Assembly (NCBI GenBank): GCA_027596035.1
Contig: JADGJA010000134.1
Coordinates: 1-38,497, forward strand
Length of the DNA stretch: 38,497 nt
Direction: 5' to 3'
DNA from: Thoreauomyces humboldtii
Taxonomy: Eukaryota > Chytridiomycota > Chytridiomycetes > Spizellomycetales > Powellomycetaceae
Shown: positions 12,334 to 20,695 of the stretch, one piece after another
Position numbering within the stretch: position 1 is the stretch's first letter
Layout of the letters: every line of letters starts with the position of its first letter
Position numbers and translations under genes: made by a program
Notes under the pieces: model-generated
The model's input: only the letters and a program-made list of their open reading frames with translations
Told to the model about the DNA's origin: nothing
The model's database searches: none

Positions 12334-13014
12334 CTAATCTCCTGCAGCATACCACCCGTACTGAGTAATTTTCTCATCTGCCGTGCCATCAACCTCGAAC
12401 CAAAGGTAGTCCTGTAACGTGATGAAGATGACGATGAGACCGCAACCTTCAATGAAAGACTTTATACAGCGATGCCTCCTAGCAAGACACGAACTCACAT
12501 GGTGTCCCCTCCAATGGTAGACAAGAAAGTAGGGCTTTCCCTGCTCGACGCCCTGTTGTCCTGCAGCTCCTCCGCCAATCACGGGTCCCGGCATGCCTCC
12601 AGCGACCGCTCCGGGCCCGGCGCTCTGCAGAGGTCCGACGTTGGAGGCTCCTACTTTCGGCACAATCTCGTCGGGAGCGCCCATGTTCTCGAGGATGGCG
12701 AGTGCGCTGCTTCCTGGCTGACCGAGGGTCTCGCCGAGGGATTCCATGACCTTGTGTTTCCGTCCTCCGAACCCATCCACGTTCTTGTCGTGGTCTCCTC
12801 CAGAGAAGTGGCCCTTCTGCTCGCGGAGCGCCTTGTACTCGGTTGCCTGAGCGGTGAGCTCGGCACCGGAGAGGATGTTTGGCATTGCCTGCGGCGGTTC
12901 CGACGGGAGAGTTTGCTGTTGAACGTGGGAGAGGCCGAAACCCTCGGAAATGATGGCACAAAGGGAGACGACGATGAAGATTGCGATGAGATGGTTGAGC
13001 CTGACGTTGACCAT
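12334..13014 (-). CDS. Small secreted or ER-anchored protein of unknown function
   Basis: Two exons (13014-12499 and 12411-12334) give a 197-aa protein. Residues 1-27 form a signal peptide or signal anchor (MVNVRLNH then a hydrophobic stretch). The middle is glycine- and proline-rich with a charged stretch (LREQKGHFSGGDHDK). The C-terminus is aromatic, YHWRGHHDYLWFEVDG followed by YGWYAAGD, and looks like a folded conserved motif. I do not recognise the family. The 87-nt intron falls exactly between HH and DYLW; it is a multiple of three and has no in-frame stop, so a one-exon model would insert 29 foreign residues. The start at 13014 is chosen because it opens the signal sequence and lies about 145 nt below a TATAAATA box; an ATG at about 13140 would place charged residues before the signal. 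Confidence 0.72.
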   Translation of the reverse strand: MVNVRLNHLIAIFIVVSLCAIISEGFGLSHVQQQTLPSEPPQAMPNILSGAELTAQATEYKALREQKGHFSGGDHDKNVDGFGGRKHKVMESLGETLGQPGSSALAILENMGAPDEIVPKVGASNVGPLQSAGPGAVAGGMPGPVIGGGAAGQQGVEQGKPYFLVYHWRGHHVSSCLARRHRCIKSFIEGCGLIVIFITLQDYLWFEVDGTADEKITQYGWYAAGD

Positions 13015-13157
13015 GCACTTCTGGGTACTAAGAGTATGACCTTTGAGGTGGTGCGAATGGGACTCTCTCCCCTCTGAGGTTGCCTCCTCGAATTGTGTGA
13101 GGTCATCACCATCACAATCCCTGAGTGCATGCACAGCCAAGCAAGGTTTGTCTGCTG

Positions 13158-13165
13158 TATTTATA
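13158..13165 (-). promoter_or_regulatory. TATA box of the unknown secreted-protein gene
   Basis: The minus strand reads TATAAATA here, about 145 nt upstream of the ATG at 13014. It is the best core-promoter element in the 287-nt divergent interval shared with the CABLES-like gene. Confidence 0.55.
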
Positions 13166-13231
13166 GGCGTCTGTTCGCCGAACCTTACCTTCCCCCAGTC
13201 GTTGACACAACCGCACGCCCCAGTTTGGGCG

Positions 13232-13241
13232 GAGACGTCTC
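13232..13241. promoter_or_regulatory. Palindrome GAGACGTCTC in a divergent promoter
   Basis: A perfect 10-bp palindrome with a GACGTC core, like the centre of bZIP/CRE sites, lies between the divergent unknown-protein and CABLES-like genes. The same 10-mer occurs in the 7-TM/DED1 divergent promoter. Binding is inferred only. Confidence 0.35.
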
Positions 13242-13301
13242 GCTTAGGTTGTAGTGCTTTGCGGATAACTCCTATCAGGTGTCACTGGATCCCGGTGTTG
13301 A

Positions 13302-15463
13302 ATGGAAGTCGCGTCCAACTCAACCGACCCAGTGCCAGGCTCTCAAGCACGTCGCCGCGCGGCCGCACTCGAATTCCTCACTAACATTACCCTCGCGGCT
13401 GAGCGAGAGAAGCCTCCAGCACCCTACGTCGATGATCCACTGCTACCCCTTCCAGCAGCTCTCGTTGGTGGGGACGTGAATCACCGGGGAGATGGAGGGC
13501 TTGAACGTGCTGGCAGCAGCAACGCGCATCCGCCGGTAACTTTCGTCGAAAAGTCATCGAAGGCTTATGGCGCGCGGGAGAAGGCTGCCATCGAGTTCCT
13601 CACCCACATACCGCTGGAAATCTTTGTTCGGCAAACGGACGTGGTCCCCGTCAAGGACGTTCCTCACACCTACATTCCGAACGTGGCAGTAACTGGCAGC
13701 CTGCCAGCTTCTTTTCCAGAGCTTGGGCTAAGCTTTGCTGGCGAACGTGAGTCATGGAGGATCTCTGAAGGGATTGGGGCTGGTATCCTGTGGGAGAGCC
13801 GAGGACGGGCAAGTACATGGAACTCCTCTGTACTCATTCAAGGCGTGCCCGTTGCAGTCCCGAAAACATACTACCCGCCAACGTATGAGATATATTCTGG
13901 CAATGCGATATCGAGGCAGCGTACGAGTTTGTCCAGACGATCTTCCACCGCGGAGAGCACATCTGCCGCGAAGGCGTCAAGCACACTGCTTGACCACCGT
14001 GTGATCATCACGACCTCCAGCGTACGATTATGCTTTCCGCTTACCGGTCGAGGCGTAGAGGCTCACTGAGAAAGTGCTCTTACTGTAGGGCGTTCCGCTG
14101 TCGGTCTTCTCTGTCATTGCGTATAAGGACAGCAAAGCCACTCCAAGGCGGAGGCGAACCCGATCCTCCAGATATTTTGCGCGGGACTATTTGTATGTCT
14201 TTCTCGAAGTTCGTCTTGCGAAACACGCTAACGCGAATGACTATGTATGTAGCGATAAGATCAAGCTCAACATCGACATAGATGCCGTCAAAAGACGAAA
14301 GGTGAGCGTGAAGACCATGGAAAGTACGGTGCGAGCAGTTTTCTGAATAGCCTTTCACAGTTTGCACAATCCTTCGGGAATCTTCTTGAGCCGGCATTAA
14401 CACTGGAGTATGCGCTCGTGGCCACTTGCAACTCTCCTGCCCATCTCACTTACGATCGCGTGCATTCAGACCGAAGACCGCTGAGAACTCTCAGTATCAT
14501 CCCTTCTTCTTGGACGACCCAGATTTGAAGACGGGCAAGCACCGGACGGTCATTACGCTACCGTGTTTCGTGGTAGGCCTCCATCGGAATTGCTGTTGGC
14601 ATGGGCGGTGTCTAATCAGCTTTTTTAAGAGTTCCATTATCCAATACAGCAAACCGTCCGATATCAAAAAGGAGCTGAATGAGCGGTTTCGAGATACCCA
14701 CCCGAGCGTCCATCCGACGCTAAAGCTCACCCATATCCGCAGTCTTAAGGATCGATTGCTTAAGATCGCCGAATTGCAGGTACTTGAAGTCTGTGTTTGT
14801 AATTTCCAGAATTTTACTAAGCCTCCGTCGTAGGACCTAGAGCTCTCCAGTGTAGCATGTGCCTATGTCTATTTCGAGAAGCTCGTGCTAAAGGTTGGGC
14901 TCCCGCACTTGAGCGTTCACACCGCTCCTTGCTAAAGTCATTGGGGACAACACAGAACATGGTTACCAAGGAAAGCCGGCGTCTCGTAGCTGGTACTGGC
15001 GCAGATCTCTTGGCATTGAGTCCTGCGGTCTGACATTTCCCTTTACTCGCAGGCGCTTGCTTACTTCTTGCTGCGAAAGTCAACGATCCGAAAGAGGTCG
15101 ATTATACCAAGCTGTTAGAGGTACGCCAGGACATGCAAAAAGCGGCGGATGCGCTTTGCTGCAAAGAGATACTAAGACGCCTAGTAGACAATGGAAAAGA
15201 TCCTTGATGTCTCGCGGAAGGACATTCTCGCTGGCGAATTTGTCATTTACACCGCCCTGGAGTTCACGCTCTACGTCCCGCTTTGGGAGGTGATGCCGCA
15301 CCTCGAAAGAGTCATCGAGGCTTCAGGTACTGTTTGGCGAGAATTGGAACTTTGCGACGCTATCTGTTTAATGACGGAGATGGTTGCTTCAGCTGTTCAC
15401 AAGACCTTGGAAGAATACGTGGACGAAAACACCTTTTTCGTCCACTTGTTTAAAGAGTCATGA
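13302..15463 (+). CDS. CABLES-like cyclin-box protein
   Basis: Eleven exons give 515 aa: 13302-14021, 14089-14192, 14253-14301, 14361-14407, 14470-14572, 14630-14779, 14834-14893, 14956-14992, 15053-15120, 15188-15326, 15393-15463. The order of motifs follows animal CABLES (Cdk5 and Abl substrate): the N-terminal LEFLTNI motif, present twice; RVIITTSS leading to SVFSVIAYKDS; FFLDDPDLKTGKHRTV; YSKPSDIKKELNERF; and a cyclin box with LSSVACAYVYFEKLVLK, GACLLLAAKVNDPKEVDY, VSRKDILAGEF and EVMPHLERV. CABLES proteins bind cyclin-dependent kinases and influence cell-cycle exit in animals; the fungal role is unknown. Introns 2, 5 and 10 are multiples of three without stops, and intron 5 must end in AAG. 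Exon 1 beyond its LEFLT repeats is poorly conserved and could hide another intron near 13747. Family call is good, function inferred. Confidence 0.82.
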
Positions 15464-15871
15464 TTCCAGCTTTCTACGCTGTGTTGCTGTTCGGCTTGCT
15501 TCTGGCCCACGTACGGGCCAGAAGTAATCATTCAAACTGTCGAAGCATCGAAGACAGGCGAGGCGATATGGAACTGGTCCTCCGTCTGGAAGAACATCAA
15601 CGTGAATGTCTATGCAGCCTGACTCTGTACCATATATGATTCCAGAGAGTGCGAGGATTTGAATGTTGGATTGGGCTCCAGCCCTCCAGCCCTGACTCGA
15701 ACAGTTCGACCTGTCGAAAACGCTGGACTGTTCCCCCTCTCGGTTTCGCTTCCTCGATCCCCAACGGCCCAATCTCGTAACATCACAAGTCACAAGTCAA
15801 CCATTCCCTGCCGATCGACGCTGATCTGTACGAACGTCCACTCTAGCTGATCCGCCCCGCCTTAGTCAATC
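15464..15871. other. Intergenic region between CABLES-like gene and PAT1
   Basis: This 408-nt interval carries the CABLES-like 3' flank with a strong hairpin and the PAT1 promoter. No TATA box or supported coding region is seen. Confidence 0.5.
15499..15524 (+). other. Perfect 10-bp hairpin in the CABLES-like 3' flank
   Basis: CTTCTGGCCC and GGGCCAGAAG form a perfect inverted repeat around the 6-nt loop ACGTAC, 36 nt after the stop codon. In RNA it would be a stable stem, probably in the 3' UTR. It could equally be a DNA-binding site. Confidence 0.6.
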
Positions 15872-18800
15872 ATGTCCTTTTTTGGATTCGAGACAAGGCT
15901 GCCAGGGGGCGGCAAGGGCCCGGGTCGAGGCGACACCCGCAATCACAGTCACACCGACCGGCACGAGGAACTCGGAGGGCTCGAAAGCGACGGCGAACTT
16001 CTGGAAGGTTCGAGGTTGGATGAGATAATGGAGAAGAAGTTTGCGTATGGAAATCCGGAGGAGGAAGCCGATGACAGTACGGGTGAACTGGAAGGTCGAC
16101 GAATCGCACTCGAAGATGACAACGAAGACTTGAACGACGAAACCTTCGGCGATGCAACTTCTCCGCAACAACTAGGTTGGGACGTGGCAGAACTTACCTT
16201 AGCAGCGGCTTGGGGCTGACCGCGGTTCATTCATCAGGGAACGATTTCGATTTTTCATCACAAGGCAATCACAGACGCGAGTCCAACGGCAATCAAGGCT
16301 CATATCAACGGCCCGCCTACGGTAAGTAGCAGTCGGTCCGAAAGCGTACCACCCAGGGCACATCTAACAAGCTTCCAGATGCACCCAACGCCAGTTATTC
16401 CCGAGGTCCCGGTTACAACGAACCACGTCAATTCAATTCGCATGACCAATATCGGCAACCCGCGTACAACCCGCAGCAGGAATACCGGGAAGCACCACAG
16501 CCAGAAATGCTTTCACGACGACACTCAGAACTGGTAAGGACTGGGTTTTATATACACCGCCCCTGGGAAAATCCGACTCAATATCTTCCTCAGAGTAAAG
16601 AAAACCTCGCTGAAATTTGGAACAAGCCTGCCAGTCCTGGGCAAGGTACGGGGAGTTATGCCGTACATGTCTGGATCTTGCTTGGCACACGACTGATGAC
16701 GTCTTCTGTTCCGCTATCAGAGCATATGCCAAATCTACAGTACGCGCATCACCAACACGGGCCTCAACCTGGGTACGGGAGGCCTCCAGTACCAATGTCG
16801 CTCGAAGAAATCGAGGCGAGCATGCGCAGGAGACCAAGAGAGGATTCGCGACCACAGGGTCCTCCTGTTGGTCATATGGCTGGACTGCAAGGGCACATGG
16901 CTGGACCACAGGGGCATATGGCGTTCCGACCGCCGCCAGGGTACGGTCCGCCACTGCAGGGATACGGACGCCCGGAAACAGAGGCTGAGGCACGACAGCG
17001 CGCTCATGCTCACATGATGGGCAAGGTCCCTGCTCCCGGTCATCCGAGTTTGCATAATCAACCACCGCCCCCTATGCAATCTCCTGACTTATCGCGTGAT
17101 GCACAGTTTCCACCACCACCTCCGCAACACCTCAATCCGAACTCTGAGCAGGGAGAAGTGCTGGACGATAGTGGCTTGAACTCCCGTGGCCAGCGACCAC
17201 CAATGATGCTGGGGCACTTTCTTCCTGGACCGCAACGCGGACAATCGACACAAAACCGTCTATCGCAGGGGTACGCGAGACTTGAGGGCAACCAACGGTT
17301 CCAGAATGATCGAAGAGGCTACTTGGACAGACGCCCGGATATCCGAACCAGAGAGGTTCGAAAAGTAAAGTTTCTGTATCGACCCGTTTATTCTATACTC
17401 ATACAACAATCCAGGAACGCTACAAGGGGACTATGAATCAGTACGAGAAGGAGCTCATTGCCAAAATTCAGATTTCACAGCTTGTAACCGACAATCCATA
17501 TCGCGATGATTTCTACTACATTGTATACACGTCCTTGACCGCAGCCAACGAGCAAAACGCTGAGGATCCCGCCAAAGCTGCGAAGGCAGGCCTCAACTGG
17601 CAACAATCGCTCCTCATGGATCAAACTCGAGGAAATGGGCCGAACGTTACAGGTCGTATGCAGCAGCAGATGCAGCGGCTCATCGAAGGCCGAAAATCAA
17701 AGCCAAAGGGAGACTCCCGTGAGTATCAACGCATGCTCGCAGTCACCTAGTCTGTGCTCTTATTCAAACCCCTGTTAGTGTCCTTGGAGGGAGCTTTGGG
17801 CAAGATCTCCCTGAGCTCGGTTAGAAATCCGCGTCAGCTTCTGCAAGTCAGCGGTCCGGATTCCTCGGATTCAAAGGTTCGCCTCAACTGGGTCTGCGCG
17901 GCTCCTCACTTGGCGGCTGACATCTTTTTTCCAACTTCACAGAATTTGGCGGATACCCCGAAGTCAGCGATCCTTTCTCCAAAGCAACTACTTGGCCGGA
18001 TCGAAACCGTTTACTCAGAGGTTCTTGAGTTGGAGGTCCTTAAAAGGGCCGGGCCAGACGAGGACGAGGAAGATCTGGATGCATGGAATCGAAACCTCGA
18101 AAGCCATCGGGTCAAAATGTGGAAGGCTCTTGGCGTAGCGGAAAATGTGCCGCTCAACTACCCACATCCTTTAGCGGGTTTCCTGGCTTATGGCAAGGGC
18201 AAGAAAGTTATTCCGCGGGTGTTCCGTTTCCTTTCGCGAGACCAGAGTCTCGCCGTCATCAGCACGCTGCTATCTCGCCTCGAGTCCCTTGATGTCTGCC
18301 AGCCGACGCTTTCTACTCAGAACATTGCTGACGACGTGGAGCTATTCATGTCGAACGTGGTTCCGACTATTGTCTCCATCATCATGGAGGTTCCACTGTT
18401 CGTCGTGAACGCCTGCATGCGGATTATCCTGGAGCGTCACAACATGGTCTGGCTCGCACAGAGCAAGCCGGGACTTGCACTACTCACTATGTTCCTGAGT
18501 CGAGCTGAAATGATCAAGCAAGGCGCCGGCGGGCCTGGCTTCCAGGTCGCCGATCAGGAACTTGGCATGTGGTACGTGCTGTACATATGGTCGCAATTGG
18601 TTCGCAAATGTGTGCTGACATGCCAAATGCTGGATCATTAGGACGGAGATCTATAACTTCCTTTTCGCCTCTCTCCACAAGCACTTTGCCAGTCTATTCC
18701 CCTCGAGCGCGGCCGGCAACGTCAATGCCGCCCTAACTGGCGACATCTACGTCTGGCAGTTCCTTGCTGCGCTCGCTGTGGGCGCTACTACCGTCGAGCA

Positions 18801-19018
18801 CCAAACCGTGCTGCTAACCGAAGTCAGGTATGTCTTCCTATGCTTAACAGGTTCTCTTTTTGAAAGTTGCTAATAATCTGGTCGCTCACAGAGACAAAGT
18901 TTTGGAAACCGCACGACGGACAGACGATGCCAAGTCGCTGGCTAACGTTGACCTCTTCCTGAACGCCCTTGGCCTGGGCATCAATGCTACCCAGTTGGTG
19001 GATATGTCCACCTTCTGA
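15872..19018 (+). CDS. PAT1: PAT1 mRNA decapping activator / P-body factor
   Basis: Pat1 binds deadenylated mRNA with Lsm1-7, recruits Dcp2 and Dhh1, and scaffolds P-bodies. Ten exons give 860 aa: 15872-16175, 16238-16321, 16379-16533, 16594-16645, 16721-17364, 17415-17718, 17779-17876, 17943-18571, 18642-18827, 18892-19018. The N-terminus MSFFGFET and the acidic LNDETFG motif (88-93) are typical, the latter being the Dhh1-contact region in known Pat1 proteins. The middle is Pro/Gln-rich with a threefold GHMAG-type repeat. ERYKGTMNQYEKELIAKIQ and LVTDNPYRDDFYY mark the mid-domain; LEGALGKISLSSVRNPRQLL and the helical C-terminus form the Dcp2/Lsm1-7 binding domain. Introns 3, 4 and 7 are stop-free multiples of three, so gene predictors may read them as exon. 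Intron 4 (75 nt) is the least certain. Confidence 0.92.
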
Positions 19019-19193
19019 TGTAGTCAAACATCCCTGAATCTCTCATCTTATTTTGTTATTTTTTCCCTGATCCGATATTCGATTCTCCCGTGGTCACCAC
19101 GGACACATCCTTATCTCTGCCTGAGTCGGCGGTGTCGCGTTGTAGAGGCATCCGGTCCTTCGGACAAATCGCGTTGCGCGTTGGTGACTACGG

Positions 19194-19209
19194 TTTCGCG
19201 CGCGAGAAA
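19194..19209. promoter_or_regulatory. E2F/MBF-like palindromic element upstream of the GTPase gene
   Basis: TTTCGCGCGCGAGAAA contains the perfect palindrome TCGCGCGCGA and a TTTCGCGC half-site resembling E2F or fungal SBF/MBF elements. It lies 59 nt upstream of the GTPase ATG. Function is inferred from the motif alone. Confidence 0.35.
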
Positions 19210-19267
19210 TCTTCCTTCCTTCCCAAAAACTCAACCGGCAGAATTCACGCATAGATCACACAACACA

Positions 19268-20276
19268 ATGGCGATGACAACGTCCACTGAAGCGTCCTCC
19301 AACACAAGCGCCCTGGAGGCGAAAAAGGTTGTCGTGGTCGGTTCAGCTTCGTCTGGAAAGTCTGCATTAGTGCAAAGGTAAATGGCCTCGAAGAACAGAT
19401 TTCCAGCTGGCTTTCACGATACTCATTTAGCTTGCGAAACTTGCAGAGCTATGACGAATACGTTCAGCAATCAGTACCAACAGACTTTTGGAGCCGACCT
19501 CTGCGTGAAGACCACTAGCGAGAAGTACGTCAGCTGCTTGGGCCCATGGTCTTTGTGCAGTAGTTCCCAGTGGGAAAACGCAGAGCTAAAAGGGGGAGGT
19601 TGCCTCGACAGGAACAAGTACTCTTTGAAAATATGGTGCTGTGGAGGTCACGAGCGATATAGAGCCCTGCTCGAGCAGTTCTTTGTCGGAACGAACGTGG
19701 GTTCCGCTACCCTTTCGCCATTCTCGAGAGAAACAAAATGCTGATCCCTTCGACGCAGGCGGTGATATTATGCTTTGACATGCTCAGCATCGCGTCCTTT
19801 CAAGAGCTACCGTTCTGGTACAACGAGTTCAAGAGGTATGAAGAGACCCGGCTAGGCTAAAAAACTCACTTTTGTCCATCTGTCCTCGTGGTCGAAAGTT
19901 TTCCGCTGACACCCGTGAACGTCATTGGAAAAACAGAAACTCTCCGGACGCGCTCGCCATCATGGTCGGAACAAAGGTTAGACAAGAAGAGAAACCGATT
20001 GGCTCTGACAGCTACTCTTCGAGAACCTGCAACTGACATCCCCTGGTTTCGTCTCAGTCGGACGATGCAGATAGCATAAAGGTGCCGATTCAAGACGCCT
20101 TGAAACAGGTGATGGCCGACTCTTTTCTCGGTTGAAATATCGCTTCCCGATGGTCCTGTAGTTCTGACTTCTGTGATCAGGCAAAGGAGTGGGGCATAGA
20201 GTTCCGAGCTGTGTCATCAAAGACGGGCATGAACGTCACCGAGCTGTTTGATCACATCATGAGCGCCTTGCCCTAG
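19268..20276 (+). CDS. Divergent Rab-like small GTPase without G3 aspartate
   Basis: Seven exons (19268-19377, 19447-19524, 19612-19696, 19759-19835, 19937-19976, 20058-20108, 20181-20276) give 178 aa, the length of a bare G domain. The P-loop is GSASSGKS (25-32). Switch I looks Rab-like, QTFGADLCVKTT, with Thr50 in the Thr35 position. G4 is GTKSD (128-132) and G5 is SSKTG (159-163). The G3 motif, normally DTAGQE, reads CCGGHE (72-77), so the Mg-coordinating Asp is Cys and the catalytic Gln is His. The C-terminus ends SALP with no prenylation cysteine. It may bind nucleotide but hydrolyse poorly, or act as a pseudo-GTPase. Intron 2 (87 nt) is in frame and stop-free. I cannot assign a named orthologue; a RABL-type protein is one possibility. 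Exon joins preserve frame throughout. Confidence 0.78.
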
Positions 20277-20695
20277 CGGCCCTTCCGCGCGTGGCCATTT
20301 TGGAGGTTATGGAAACTGACCTTTCTGTGAGGAAATTGTACATACTGGTAAAGAACTTGTACATTTGGACTGACTGTCGCTGCTGCGCAACTCTGTGAAA
20401 GAACGAGTATCGCAATTGGCACACGCGGCACGAGAGCCCCTCTGACGGAAAGGAATGACGCTACATGTCAATCGAAAATGGACGACAGGCAAGATCTGTA
20501 AAAAGTGTTTTATTATGTGCGCATGCGAGTGTCTACGTCAAAAAGGTTAAAGTGTATAAGGGAGAGTCAGGGGTTGTGCGCGACCTGCGCGCCTTATATC
20601 TACGAGAGTCGAGCGCTCTCTACGCCAGCGTTTTTTCTAGAAGGGCTTAACGGAGCCACGTTGGCTGTCCGTGCTCACGAGCATCGCGATTGGTA
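20277..20695. other. Convergent intergenic region
   Basis: This holds the 3' ends of the GTPase gene (+) and the C2-lipase gene (-). I see only chance reading frames and no RNA gene. Confidence 0.5.

Noticed and set aside
12412..12498. Reading the unknown secreted protein as a single exon
   Set aside because: The segment has clear GTGAGT and TTACAG ends and interrupts a coherent aromatic motif, so it is taken as an intron.
13747..13842. Possible extra intron in exon 1 of the CABLES-like gene (GTGAGT to TTCAAG)
   Set aside because: The branch site is weak and frame is open either way; without transcript data it was left as exon and flagged.
15460..15793. Minus-strand frame between the CABLES-like gene and PAT1
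   Set aside because: It spans the hairpin and the PAT1 upstream region with no motif or splice support.
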